From the NCBI RefSeq assembly GCF_029076445.1, contig NZ_JARESG010000001.1, positions 372,001 to 436,000 on the forward strand: a stretch of 64,000 nt of DNA. Reading direction: 5' to 3'. The notes under the pieces are model-generated. The model had not been told where the DNA came from, made no database searches, and was given only the letters and a program-made list of their open reading frames with translations. This document shows positions 8,845-17,339 of the stretch, one piece after another; the stretch's first letter is position 1, and the number at the start of each line of letters is the position of its first letter. This DNA is from Pseudarthrobacter naphthalenicus (GTDB taxonomy: Bacteria > Actinomycetota > Actinomycetes > Actinomycetales > Micrococcaceae). The translations under genes and the position numbers were made by a program.

Positions 8845-10443
8845 ATGACTGAGAACCCAAACCCGGGTGCAGCGCCTGATAACCGGCAGCCGGACGGGAG
8901 CCGGAACCCGGCCCAGGCCCCTGCGGAAGCCGGCAGCAGCACTGGCGGTCACTCCCATCCGACTGAGCAACTGGACCGCTCCGGGGCGCCCGGGAACCCG
9001 ACCCAGCAACTGCCCGGCGCGCCACGTCCGGTCTACCCTCCCCGTGAGCCGTTCTACGGCCAGCAGGCAAGCGACCAGCAAACCCACAGCGGGCAGCCAT
9101 ACGGCCAGCAGGCGCACAACCAGCACGACCCGCACCAGCAGCCGCAGGGCGCCCATTCAGCACTGCCGGGCGGTTACACCGGCCAGTACAACCCCGGGCA
9201 ATACAACTCGGCACCCAACCCCGCTGACGCCCCCCGCAGGAAGGCCTCCTTCGGTGTCGGGACCCTGGTGGCCAGCATCCTCGCCGCCGGCCTCGTGGGT
9301 GGCGGCGTGGCCACCGTCGGTTCGGGTGCACTCGTCAACAATTCATCTTCAGCGGTCGGCAGCACCAGCAGCCAGCCCGGCACGGTGATCGTCAACAACA
9401 AGGACGATGTCAATGCCATTACGGCTGCGGCCCTGAAGGCTACCCCCAGTGTGGTGACCATCAGCGCTTCGGCCGGCAATGCCGGCGGGACGGGGTCGGG
9501 CATCGTCCTGGACGACAAGGGGCACATCCTCACCAATACCCACGTCGTTACCCTGGACGGCCAGACAGCCAACGCGGCCCTGGAGGTCCGCACCAGCGCA
9601 GGAAAGGTCCTCAAAGCCACGCTGGTGGGGACAGATCCGCTGTCTGACCTTGCCGTGATCAAGGTGGACGATACCTCCGGGCTCACTCCGGCAACCCTCG
9701 GGGATTCCGGCAAGCTCAATGTCGGTGACACGGCAATTGCAATCGGCTCCCCGCTGGGTCTCACCGGCACTGTGACGGACGGTATCGTCTCAACCTTGAA
9801 CCGGACCATTAGCGTGGCCTCCTCCGCGGCACCCAAAAACGGGGACAGTTCCCAGGGCGGGGACCAGGGCTTCCAGTTCGCGCCCCCGGGGGGCGGGCAG
9901 GGCCAGAGCACGGCCAACCAGGGATCCATCGCCATCAACGTGATCCAGACTGACGCCGCAATCAACCCCGGCAACTCCGGCGGCGCCCTGGTCAACTCCA
10001 AGGGCGAGATCATCGGCGTCAACGTTGCCATCGCGTCCGCCGGTTCCGACTCTTCTTCGTCGTCCTCCAGCGGAAACATTGGCGTCGGCTTCAGCATCCC
10101 CATCAACCACGCCAAGCGGGTGGCGCAGGAGCTCATCGATACCGGCAAGGCATCCCACGGCCAGTTGGGTGTGAGCGTTCGGGACAAGTCCTCGGGAAGT
10201 TCGTCCAGCTTCTCGGTCGGAGCGGACGTAGCCACCGTCGAACCCAATTCGGCAGCCGCGAAGGCAGGCATCAAGGTGGGTGATGTGATCACCAAGTTCA
10301 ACGACCTGACCGTCAGTGAACCCAACCAGCTGACGGCAGCCGTCCGCGAGCAGGCCGGCGGATCCACAGCCAAAATCACCGTCCAGCGCAACGGCCAGGA
10401 GCAGACTCTGGACGTCACCCTGGGAACGGCAGCGGACCAGTAG
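8845..10443 (+). CDS. HtrA/DegP-like membrane-anchored serine protease (S1C) with PDZ
   Basis: A 532-residue protein with four parts. A disordered, Gln/Pro/Gly-rich cytoplasmic N-terminus of about 130 residues is followed by one membrane helix (VGTLVASILAAGLVGGGVAT). Next is a trypsin-like domain with the triad His in LTNTHVV, Asp in SDLAVIKV and Ser in GNSGGALV. A C-terminal PDZ domain ends it (VATVEPNSAAAKAGIKVGDV). A Gly/Gln/Ser-rich loop interrupts the protease domain before the serine. Such proteases degrade or process misfolded envelope proteins. ATG at 8845 follows AAAGGAAG at good spacing; the ATG at 8818 has no ribosome site. The divergent arrangement with the TPM gene and nearby pspA supports an envelope-stress locus. 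Confidence 0.92.
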   Translation: MTENPNPGAAPDNRQPDGSRNPAQAPAEAGSSTGGHSHPTEQLDRSGAPGNPTQQLPGAPRPVYPPREPFYGQQASDQQTHSGQPYGQQAHNQHDPHQQPQGAHSALPGGYTGQYNPGQYNSAPNPADAPRRKASFGVGTLVASILAAGLVGGGVATVGSGALVNNSSSAVGSTSSQPGTVIVNNKDDVNAITAAALKATPSVVTISASAGNAGGTGSGIVLDDKGHILTNTHVVTLDGQTANAALEVRTSAGKVLKATLVGTDPLSDLAVIKVDDTSGLTPATLGDSGKLNVGDTAIAIGSPLGLTGTVTDGIVSTLNRTISVASSAAPKNGDSSQGGDQGFQFAPPGGGQGQSTANQGSIAINVIQTDAAINPGNSGGALVNSKGEIIGVNVAIASAGSDSSSSSSSGNIGVGFSIPINHAKRVAQELIDTGKASHGQLGVSVRDKSSGSSSSFSVGADVATVEPNSAAAKAGIKVGDVITKFNDLTVSEPNQLTAAVREQAGGSTAKITVQRNGQEQTLDVTLGTAADQ

Positions 10444-10476
10444 GAACCGAAGCAACAGGAACTGAAACAGGAGCAG

Positions 10477-10514
10477 ACGACGGCGGCGGTCACCTCGGTG
10501 ACCCCCGCCGTCGT
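10477..10514 (+). terminator. Hairpin terminator after htrA-like gene
   Basis: ACGACGGCGG pairs with CCGCCGTCGT, and an inner GGTCACC/GGTGACC stem closes on a 2-nt loop. It has no T run, as is common in high-GC actinobacteria. Confidence 0.6.
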
Positions 10515-10688
10515 ATGCTTCCACCCCAGGCCGCCCGGCCCTGACACAGGGGTTAACGGGACGGCAACGCGGCGCGACTATATGGTTAGCTAGGATCTAC
10601 CCGTACCCCGGGCGTTCCGAGGCCATGACCCCACCCGGCTGGCTGTCCACAAGCATGGAAGGCTGCTGTAAACACAGTGGAAGATACA

Positions 10689-11480
10689 TTGAAGATCGTC
10701 GTCCTGGTCAAGCATGTACCGGACGCCCAGTTCGACCGTCACCTCAACGGAGAGGGCTACACCACGGACCGCGACGAAAGCATCCTTTCGGAGCTGGATG
10801 AGTACGCGCTGGAGGCTGCCCTGCAGTTGGCCGAAGCGCGCGGCGGCGCCAAAGCGGGGAACCAGGTCATCGCGCTGAGCATGGGCCCGGCCGGTGCGGT
10901 CAACGCCGTCAAGAAGTCGCTCCAGATGGGTGCCACCGAAGGCGTGCACCTGACGGACAGCGCCCTGGCGGGTTCGGACGCCGCCGCCACCTCGCTGGCG
11001 CTCGCGGCAGCCGTCCGGCACCTCGGGGCGGTGGACCTCGTCCTGACCGGCATGGCCTCCACCGACGGCGAGACATCCCTGGTGCCGGCGCAGCTTGCCG
11101 AACGACTCGGCCTTCCGCAGGTGACTTTCGCGTCATCGCTGACGGTGGACGGCGGCCGGCTCACGGCCCGCCGCGACGCCGACACCTACTCCGAGACCGT
11201 GGAAGCCGCGCTGCCCGCCGTCGTCTCGGTGACGGACCAGATCAACGAACCGCGCTACCCCAACTTCAAGGGCATCATCGCCGCCAAACGCAAGAACATC
11301 ACCACGCTCTCGCTGGCGGAGATCGGCGTCGACCCGGCACAGGTGGGCCACGCCGGATCCTGGACCACCGTGACCGCCGCCGCGGAACGGCCGCCACGCA
11401 CCGCAGGCACCATCATCACCGACGAAGGCGACGCCGGCATCAAGCTCGTCGACTTCCTGGCCGCCCAGAAGCTGCTCTAA
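10689..11480 (+). CDS. etfB: Electron transfer flavoprotein subunit beta
   Basis: A 263-residue ETF beta subunit (FixA type). It starts MKIVVLVKHVPDAQFDRHL and contains the family signature region VDLVLTGMASTDGETSLVPA and the adenine-nucleotide-binding AMP site region. With EtfA it accepts electrons from acyl-CoA and other dehydrogenases and passes them to the membrane quinone pool. The TTG at 10689 is preferred because GGAAG lies 5 nt before it and the protein then begins as homologues do; an in-frame GTG at 10677 would add four residues. It is followed after 14 bp by etfA. The same pair occurs as fixA-fixB in mycobacteria. Confidence 0.93.
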   Translation: MKIVVLVKHVPDAQFDRHLNGEGYTTDRDESILSELDEYALEAALQLAEARGGAKAGNQVIALSMGPAGAVNAVKKSLQMGATEGVHLTDSALAGSDAAATSLALAAAVRHLGAVDLVLTGMASTDGETSLVPAQLAERLGLPQVTFASSLTVDGGRLTARRDADTYSETVEAALPAVVSVTDQINEPRYPNFKGIIAAKRKNITTLSLAEIGVDPAQVGHAGSWTTVTAAAERPPRTAGTIITDEGDAGIKLVDFLAAQKLL

Positions 11481-11494
11481 GAGGGATCACAGAC

Positions 11495-12448
11495 ATGGCT
11501 AACGTACTTGTATTCATTGACCAGCCCGGAGAAGCCCTGAAAAAGAGCAGCCTGGAACTGCTGACCGCGGGCCGCGCCCTGGGTGAAACCGCCGTCGCCC
11601 TCAACGGGGACGTACACCCGGCAGTCGCGGCGGCGTTCGCGGAGTATGGCGTCACGGCCATCTTCCAGCCCACCGCCCCCAATTTGGACGACTACCTCGT
11701 CGCACCGAAGGCCGCCTACCTCGCCGCCGCCGCAACGGCAGCGGGCGCCACCACGGTGCTCCTCGATAATTCGCCCGAAGGCAAGGAAATCGCGGCCCGG
11801 CTGGGCATCAAGCTCAGCGCCGGCGTGATCACCGACGTCGTGGCGGTCGACGCCGATGGCACGGCTCACAAGTCGGTCCTTGCCGGCTCCTACAACACCG
11901 CCGCCAAAGCCACCACGCCGGTCTCCGTGCTGACGCTGAAAGCCAACAGCATTACCCCCGAGCCGGCGCCCGCCGCCACTGCACCGGAGACTTCCACCGT
12001 GGAGGTGGCCGACGACGGCACTGCAGCGGCTGCCCGCATCACCTCCCGGGAGCAAAAGGTGGCCAGCGGGCGTCCGGACCTCACCGACGCGCGGATTGTG
12101 GTGGCGGGCGGCCGCGGGCTGGACGGCGACTTCGGCCCCGTGGAGGAACTCGCCGACGCCCTCGGCGCTGCCGTGGGTGCCTCCCGTGCGGCCACTGACG
12201 CCGGCTGGATCAGCCACGACGCGCAGGTGGGCCAGACCGGGAAGACCGTGTCCCCACAGCTGTACGTCTCGGCAGGCATCTCCGGCGCCATCCAGCAGAA
12301 GGCCGGCATGCAAACGGCCAAGGTCATCGTGGCCATCAACAAGGACGCCGACTCACCGGTTTTCGAGATCGCCGACTTCGGCATCGTCGGGGATCTCTTC
12401 GATGTCCTGCCCCAGGCCACGGCAGAAATCAAGAAGCGTAAAGGCTGA
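11495..12448 (+). CDS. etfA: Electron transfer flavoprotein subunit alpha
   Basis: A 317-residue ETF alpha subunit. The N-terminal domain (ANVLVFIDQPGEALKKSSLE) resembles EtfB. The C-terminal FAD-binding domain holds VVAGGRGLDG, the SRAATDAGWI segment, GQTGKTVSPQLYVSAGISG and the closing VAINKDADSPVFEIADFGIV. These contact FAD and the partner subunit. GAGGGA lies before the ATG. It is in an operon with etfB and a PIG-L gene that begins 2 nt after the etfA stop. Confidence 0.95.
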   Translation: MANVLVFIDQPGEALKKSSLELLTAGRALGETAVALNGDVHPAVAAAFAEYGVTAIFQPTAPNLDDYLVAPKAAYLAAAATAAGATTVLLDNSPEGKEIAARLGIKLSAGVITDVVAVDADGTAHKSVLAGSYNTAAKATTPVSVLTLKANSITPEPAPAATAPETSTVEVADDGTAAAARITSREQKVASGRPDLTDARIVVAGGRGLDGDFGPVEELADALGAAVGASRAATDAGWISHDAQVGQTGKTVSPQLYVSAGISGAIQQKAGMQTAKVIVAINKDADSPVFEIADFGIVGDLFDVLPQATAEIKKRKG

Positions 12449-12450
12449 CA

Positions 12451-13227
12451 GTGGCCGAACCCGCTATGGCACAGAGCCCGTTCAACCCGGCCGCACACCG
12501 GGTTGAGCGGGTGCTCTGTTTCGCCGCCCACCCGGACGATATCGACTTCGCTGCTGCCGGCACCATCGCGGCGTGGACGGCTGCCGGCGTCCAGGTGAGC
12601 TACTGCATTATGACCGACGGCGATGCCGGCGGCTTTGATCCGGCCCACCGGGCGGAGATCATCGCCCTGAGGGCCGACGAGCAGCGCCGGGCCGCCGAAC
12701 TGGTGGGCGTCACCGAAATTTTCTACCTGCACGAGCGCGACGGCTACCTGGAACCGACGCACCAGGTGATCAAGGGCGTGGTGCAGCTGATCCGCGAAGT
12801 CCGCCCCGACGTCGTGCTTGCCATGCATCCGGAACGGAACTGGAAACGCCTCCAGAAGAGCCACCCGGACCACTTGGCAGTGGGGGAGGCCGTGACCCGG
12901 GCCGTCTACCCGGCAGTGGAAAACCCGTTCGCCTACCCGGAACTCGCCGAGGCCGGCCTGGCCGCCTACAAGCTGCCCTGGCTGTGGCTCTACGCCGGTC
13001 CGGACGAGCGCGAGAACCACTTTGTGGACGTTACGGAGCACGTGGCAACCAAGCTTGAGGCCATCCATGTACATGTCAGCCAGCATCCCGACGTTGCCGC
13101 CATGGAAGCAGTGGTCCGGCAGGGCCTGCTGACAAACGCCCGGCGCGCCGGGCTTGGTGAGGGCCGCAGCGCCGAGGCGTTCCACGTGGTGGCGGTCAAC
13201 GGTCCGGGGACCATCGCCGGGTTCTAG
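12451..13227 (+). CDS. PIG-L/LmbE family deacetylase
   Basis: A 258-residue zinc-dependent N-acetylglucosaminyl deacetylase-like protein. The AAHPDDIDF motif near residue 25 supplies the His/Asp/Asp metal and catalytic set, and a second histidine comes from KSHPDHLAVG near residue 136. The family includes mycothiol-pathway MshB and Mca and GlcNAc-PI deacetylases, but the substrate here is not determined. GTG at 12451 has AAAGG 7 nt upstream, inside the end of etfA. Two-nucleotide spacing to etfA makes co-transcription very likely, although no functional link to electron transfer is known. Confidence 0.88.
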   Translation: MAEPAMAQSPFNPAAHRVERVLCFAAHPDDIDFAAAGTIAAWTAAGVQVSYCIMTDGDAGGFDPAHRAEIIALRADEQRRAAELVGVTEIFYLHERDGYLEPTHQVIKGVVQLIREVRPDVVLAMHPERNWKRLQKSHPDHLAVGEAVTRAVYPAVENPFAYPELAEAGLAAYKLPWLWLYAGPDERENHFVDVTEHVATKLEAIHVHVSQHPDVAAMEAVVRQGLLTNARRAGLGEGRSAEAFHVVAVNGPGTIAGF

Positions 13228-13234
13228 AGGGATC

Positions 13235-13285
13235 CTGTCCGGATAATGCGCAGTCGGCCCTGTTGAGGCCGCATTATCCGGACAG
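13235..13285. terminator. Perfect 15-bp inverted repeat between convergent genes
   Basis: CTGTCCGGATAATGC (13235-13249) is repeated exactly in inverse as GCATTATCCGGACAG (13271-13285), with inner GGCC/GGCC extending the stem. It sits between the ends of the PIG-L and rskA genes. It most likely serves as a bidirectional terminator without U tails. Confidence 0.65.
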
Positions 13286-13311
13286 AAAACTCCCGTGTGG
13301 GATGGTGCTTC

Positions 13312-14181
13312 TCAGGCCCCGAGGGGCGCGGCCGCCACGGTGGGCGACGTGGGGGTTGCCGAGCCACCTGCCGGCTCCACAGTGATGCCGAGGGAGGCCG
13401 CGGAAGCTATGCCCTTGACCACGGCCGGCCTGGACAGCGCTTCTTTATCCATCAGGCCCTGTGACACCGGTGCGGAGCCGTCCTTGGGGATCAGCCACAT
13501 CTGGTAAACCTTGCCCGCCGGGGGTGCCGGGACATCCTTCATCTTCACGATCAGGGCGTCCTTGGACGGTGAGATCAGGACCGTTGCCGTGCCGCCTGCA
13601 GCGACGGGGACGGACGCCTCGCGGACGTCCTGGGCCCGGGCCACCTGGTTCAGGGGATCGTTCTGATCTGCGACGTAGCTTCCCACCGCGACGCCACCGA
13701 GGGCGATGACGGCGGCGGCTGCCGCAGCGGCGAGCCAGCGGCGGGGGTTGCCGGGCCGGCGTCGTGATTCCCGCTTCAACCGGGCCGCGGAAAGCTCATC
13801 CACGGCTTCCTCGTGCGGGTTTCCGGCTGGCGGCAGTGCTGCACCGACGGGCGCGGCAGGCCTGTCAGCAGGCAGTTGGGCGAGTGAGGGCAGTTGGGCC
13901 ACGATCCGGTCGAACAGGTCCGCCGGAGGTTCTGCCTCCGCGGTAAAGGACACGGCTAGCGTTTCCCGTGCCTGGCGGACACGCTCCAGGAAGGAATTGC
14001 GCTCGTCCGCAGGGGCGGCAGCGATGTGGCGGTCGATGGCTGAGCGTTCGTCATCGGTGACAGCGTCCAGGGCATAGAGCTCGGCCAGATCCACGGCCCG
14101 GCCGGAATCGAGGTCGGCCGCAATTTCCAGGCCGAAGGACCCGGGACGGCGGGCGCCGCCCTGACTGTTCGTATCTGTCAT
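13312..14181 (-). CDS. rskA: Anti-sigma-K factor (RskA-like)
   Basis: A 289-residue single-pass membrane protein. The N-terminal cytoplasmic zone (LAELYALDAVTDDERSAIDR) is the anti-sigma domain that binds SigK. One membrane helix lies near residue 145 (WLAAAAAAAVIALGGVAVG). The outer C-terminal RskA domain (KVYQMWLIPKDGSAPVSQG) is the part subject to regulated proteolysis in characterised homologues. The ATG at 14181 is 1 nt from the sigK stop, and GGGGGTGAG just upstream is its ribosome site, so the pair is translationally coupled. It has a slightly extended, low-complexity C-terminus (GGSATPTSPTVAAAPLG). Confidence 0.9.
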   Translation of the reverse strand: MTDTNSQGGARRPGSFGLEIAADLDSGRAVDLAELYALDAVTDDERSAIDRHIAAAPADERNSFLERVRQARETLAVSFTAEAEPPADLFDRIVAQLPSLAQLPADRPAAPVGAALPPAGNPHEEAVDELSAARLKRESRRRPGNPRRWLAAAAAAAVIALGGVAVGSYVADQNDPLNQVARAQDVREASVPVAAGGTATVLISPSKDALIVKMKDVPAPPAGKVYQMWLIPKDGSAPVSQGLMDKEALSRPAVVKGIASAASLGITVEPAGGSATPTSPTVAAAPLGA

Positions 14182-14182
14182 C

Positions 14183-14791
14183 TCAACTCACCCCCAGACA
14201 TGTCTTCAAGCGGATCAGTCCGTCGCGGATGCGGGACTTGATGGTGGGAACTGCGGCATTGAGCCTCTCCGCGACTTCCCGGTAGGTGAGGCCGCCATAG
14301 TAGGCGAGCCGCACCGATTCCTGTTGCGTGTCGGTCAGGGTCTCCAGACACCGGACCACGGCCTCTGCCTCCAGTTTGCTGTCCACTTCGGCCGATACGG
14401 AGTCGTGGTCAACCTCCTGGCTGCTGGCGCCGTATTTTGCTTCGCGGTCGGTGGCGGACTGAGAGGAACGCACCTTGTCCACTGCCCGGCGATGGGAAAT
14501 GGTCATCAGCCAGGACAACGGGCTGCCCGCCTCCGGGTTGAATTTCCCGGCATTCTGCCACACCTGGAGGAAGACCTCCTGGGTGGTGTCCTCGCTGAGC
14601 TCAGGATCGATGAGGACCCGGCGGGCCATTCCAAAAACCCGGCGCGAGGTCAGCTGATAAAACTCGGCAAAGGCTGCCTGGTCGCCGCCGGCCACCCGGG
14701 CGAGCAGGCCGCCCAGGCGCTGGCTTAGGTCCGCCGGAGAGTCTGTCACTGCCGCGGGGGACTCGAAGTTTGGCGCGTTGGGAGTTTCCAT
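14183..14791 (-). CDS. sigK: ECF RNA polymerase sigma factor SigK
   Basis: A 202-residue ECF sigma factor. Region 2 contains DQAAFAEFYQLTSRRVFGMA and ELSEDTTQEVFLQVWQNAGK. Region 4 contains the helix-turn-helix LAYYGGLTYREVAERLNAAV and PTIKSRIRDGLIRLKTCLGV. It is close to mycobacterial SigK over its whole length. The start is uncertain. ATG at 14791 gives the length usual for the family, and an AGGAG lies 16 nt before it. A GTG at 14905 has a better-spaced AAGGAG but would add 38 Pro/Ala-rich residues unlike the family. It precedes its anti-sigma gene; autoregulation is likely by analogy but not visible. Confidence 0.88.
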   Translation of the reverse strand: METPNAPNFESPAAVTDSPADLSQRLGGLLARVAGGDQAAFAEFYQLTSRRVFGMARRVLIDPELSEDTTQEVFLQVWQNAGKFNPEAGSPLSWLMTISHRRAVDKVRSSQSATDREAKYGASSQEVDHDSVSAEVDSKLEAEAVVRCLETLTDTQQESVRLAYYGGLTYREVAERLNAAVPTIKSRIRDGLIRLKTCLGVS

Positions 14792-14996
14792 CACTACCAA
14801 GCATAGGTCTCCTGGCGGTGGATGCGCGGTAGCGGCGCCGGGGCTGCGCCCGGTAATGGACGGCGCGGGTGGCTGAGGTTCCGGCCGGGCCTGTAACAGT
14901 GTCACCGCCGCTCCTTCATCATCCCGGAATTGCTGTCAGGAGGGATTCGGTGCAGGCCGTGTCATGGATGGGTCTGGATTGATTCCAACGCGCCTG

Positions 14997-15464
14997 TCAG
15001 ATTTGGGCGCCGGCAAACCCTTGTTGGCGCCAGGCTTCGTACACGGCGATGGAGGCGGCATTGGCGAGGTTCAGCGAACGGAGCGAGGGCAGCATGGGAA
15101 GCCGGACGGTGGCGGTGACGTGCGGGTCGCGTTTGATGTGTTCGGGCAGGCCCACGGATTCCTGGCCGAACATCAGCACGTCGCCGGGCAGGTAGGTAAT
15201 GTCCGCATAGCTGGCCGTGCCGTCGGAGGTGAAGGCGTAAACGCGTTCGGGCTGCAGTTCCCGCCAGGCATCCTCGATGCTCTTGTGGACCGTCACGACG
15301 GCGAGGTCGTGATAATCGAGGCCGGCGCGCCTGAGCTTCGCGTCAGAGAAATCGAAGCCAAGGGGTTCCACCAGGTGGAGTTCGGCTCCGGTGATCGCAG
15401 CCAGCCTGATGGCATTGCCGGTATTGCCCGGAATTTCGGGGGAGTGGAAGAGGATTCGGAACAC
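14997..15464 (-). CDS. trmL: tRNA (cytidine(34)-2'-O)-methyltransferase
   Basis: A 155-residue SpoU-type (SPOUT) methyltransferase that methylates the 2'-OH of the wobble base in tRNA-Leu. Motifs are FHSPEIPGNTGNAIRLAAITG at the N-terminus and, in the knotted SAM site, MFGQESVGLP and VRLPMLPSLRSLNLANAAS. GTG at 15464 has no ribosome site. Instead TAGGAT lies 6 nt upstream and overlaps the stop codon of the J-domain gene, so a leaderless transcript starting at the GTG is likely. Confidence 0.93.
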   Translation of the reverse strand: MFRILFHSPEIPGNTGNAIRLAAITGAELHLVEPLGFDFSDAKLRRAGLDYHDLAVVTVHKSIEDAWRELQPERVYAFTSDGTASYADITYLPGDVLMFGQESVGLPEHIKRDPHVTATVRLPMLPSLRSLNLANAASIAVYEAWRQQGFAGAQI

Positions 15465-15473
15465 GGTCCAATC

Positions 15474-16433
15474 CTAGCCAGTGTGCATGCCGCGCAGCAG
15501 CCTGGCCAGGATGGGGACGTTGACCGTGTTTGGCGCCGGTCCGGCGGAAAGGAAATGTTTGAGGCCGCGGACCAGTCCTGCAGCGTTGACTACCTGGACC
15601 GTTTCGCCGGCGCCGGCGCTGCGCCGGTGGCGGTCGATGACGGGCTCGTGGAGATTGCCGTCGGGGCTGTGGATCACGGTCCACCCGGTGACATTGAGCT
15701 CGGGAAAAATATCCTGCATGGCCCGGACCACGTGGGCCAGCTGCGGCGGGGCAATGGCACGGCCGCCGTGCCTGAGGGCCTGTCCGTCCCACGCGTAGGC
15801 GCCCTTGGGCAAAAGCATGGAGCCGATCAGCGCCAGCCGGTAACCGGACAGCAGTGCGTGGTCAATATGGCTGTTGTCCGCGGGGGACTGAAGTCCGTTC
15901 ACGAGCCGGGCTGCAGGAATCGCCGGCAGCACCTGGCGGGTGATGAGCTGGACCGTCCTCATTTCACGCTGGATTCTGGCCTCCGCACCAAAGATGCCGC
16001 GTTTCCGTGGCATCCCGTGCACCTGCTGGCTGGCCTGGCTGAAGGGGATGAGGGGAACTGTCCCGGCTGCTTGGAACGCGGCGGAATCGTATGGCGGCAG
16101 GTACACGGCCGGATCGCCGGCGGTGTTGCGGGGCGTGTTGGGTCGGTGCACGGTGGCCGAGGCGTGGCTGCCCGCGGCGGGTGCATCGAAGTGCGCTTCG
16201 GGCGCCCCTGCGGCCGCGGTGCCGGCGGCATAGGAGCGGTCGTAGGCCTTCCGCCGTGTGGGATCCATCAGGGTTTCGTAGGCTGCAGTCACTTGGCGGA
16301 ACGTGGCAGCGTCCCCGCCGTGGTCCGGATGGGCCATCCGGGCGGCACGGCGGTAGGCCACCTTGATTTCCTTGTCGGTGGCTGTCACCGCGACGCGGAG
16401 CACCTCGTAGTGGGAGCTGCTGCTCTCGGTCAA
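15474..16433 (-). CDS. J-domain (DnaJ-like) protein
   Basis: A 319-residue protein. The N-terminal J domain (HYEVLRVAVTATDKEIKVAY, about residues 7-70) carries the HPD tripeptide in RMAHPDHGG, which stimulates Hsp70/DnaK ATPase. The Gly/Phe and zinc-finger regions of true DnaJ are missing. The remaining 240 residues match no domain I recognise, so it is a specialised type III J protein. TTG at 16433 is chosen because AAGGA lies 7 nt upstream and the J domain then starts at once; the frame stays open for about 300 bases further upstream, which is normal at this GC. It is followed by trmL after 9 bp. Confidence 0.8.
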   Translation of the reverse strand: MTESSSSHYEVLRVAVTATDKEIKVAYRRAARMAHPDHGGDAATFRQVTAAYETLMDPTRRKAYDRSYAAGTAAAGAPEAHFDAPAAGSHASATVHRPNTPRNTAGDPAVYLPPYDSAAFQAAGTVPLIPFSQASQQVHGMPRKRGIFGAEARIQREMRTVQLITRQVLPAIPAARLVNGLQSPADNSHIDHALLSGYRLALIGSMLLPKGAYAWDGQALRHGGRAIAPPQLAHVVRAMQDIFPELNVTGWTVIHSPDGNLHEPVIDRHRRSAGAGETVQVVNAAGLVRGLKHFLSAGPAPNTVNVPILARLLRGMHTG

Positions 16434-16645
16434 GCCCTCATCCTTCTGTTCGTCCGGCTTCGGTTTCGTCCCGGCTGGGGTTCGTCCGGCGGGCCCGCGG
16501 CAGGCGCCCCGGCTGGCCCAGTTTAGCCGCTGTCCACACAACGTCTTTGTGGGTGGTCCTGGTTCCCTGCCCCGGCCCGCACACGGGAACCGCCCGCCGT
16601 CTAGACTTCTGGATGGTGACGGCAGGCGGGCTGTCCGGGGAGCAC

Positions 16646-17326
16646 ATGGGGGCGGACGTGAAGGCACAGGCTGCAGTTGGACCCGCGGTGGGGGCGCTGC
16701 TGGGCCTGCTGGCGCTCGCAGGCTGCAGCGTCGGCGTCCCGGATCCGGCAACCCCGTCGGTCCCGCCGACAGCCACCGGGTTTGCCACCCCCACCATCAC
16801 GCCGGGCCATGACGCCGCAGCCGTGGCCGCCAGGGACATGCCCTTTTCCGCCGGTGGCTCGCTGGCCGCGGGCGCTCCGGTGGGCATCTCCGATGCCCTG
16901 AAAAATGCGCCGGGCTGGACCGCGGTGAAGGAAAATGTTGCCGGTGAGAGCCGGTACGCGAAGGCCGACGGCTGCCTGGTGGCGGCCAAGGTGCGGGCCA
17001 ACCAGTCTCCGCTGGTTCGCGCAGATGACCGCGAGTCCACGGCGGCCCTGTTCACCTATCTTGATCCCACTATCCTGCCCACGTACCTGAAGACGGCAAC
17101 ACTGCGGTGGGGCGGTGAGCCGGGCAAACCCGGTCCTGTGGTGGAGGTGCTGGTTTTGGAGGAGCCTGGTCAGTCCGGTGCCAAATCAAGGGCTGTCATG
17201 GCGAGGGTTTTCGGCGCAGCCGCGTCGTCAGTGTATGTCTCGGTTTCGTGCCCCGATGCTGCCACCCTGGCGGGTGCCCGGACCGAGGTGGCAGCGCGCC
17301 TCGTGGTGCTTCCGCCGCTGAACTAG
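16646..17326 (+). CDS. Putative lipoprotein of unknown function
   Basis: A 226-residue exported protein. The signal peptide (VGPAVGALLGLLALAGCSVG) ends in a lipobox, LAGC, so the cysteine would be lipidated and the protein anchored to the outer face of the membrane. A Pro/Thr-rich linker follows, then a compact domain with two cysteines (GCLVAAKVR and VSCPDAATL) that could pair. I do not recognise the family. The start is uncertain: ATG 16646 follows GGGGAG closely; ATG 16613 lies 5 nt after a TAGACT box and may be a leaderless start; GTG 16658 is also possible. Confidence 0.65.
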   Translation: MGADVKAQAAVGPAVGALLGLLALAGCSVGVPDPATPSVPPTATGFATPTITPGHDAAAVAARDMPFSAGGSLAAGAPVGISDALKNAPGWTAVKENVAGESRYAKADGCLVAAKVRANQSPLVRADDRESTAALFTYLDPTILPTYLKTATLRWGGEPGKPGPVVEVLVLEEPGQSGAKSRAVMARVFGAAASSVYVSVSCPDAATLAGARTEVAARLVVLPPLN

Positions 17327-17339
17327 CGGCGCTGCGAAA

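Noticed and set aside
9055..9150. Recurring GGCCAGCAGGC elements
   Set aside because: They are codon-level repeats in the Gln-rich N-terminus of the HtrA-like protease, not a DNA element.
14964..16526. Plus-strand open frame of 520 codons over trmL and the J-domain gene
   Set aside because: It is antisense to genes with clear motifs (HPD, SPOUT knot); the translation is a low-complexity shadow.
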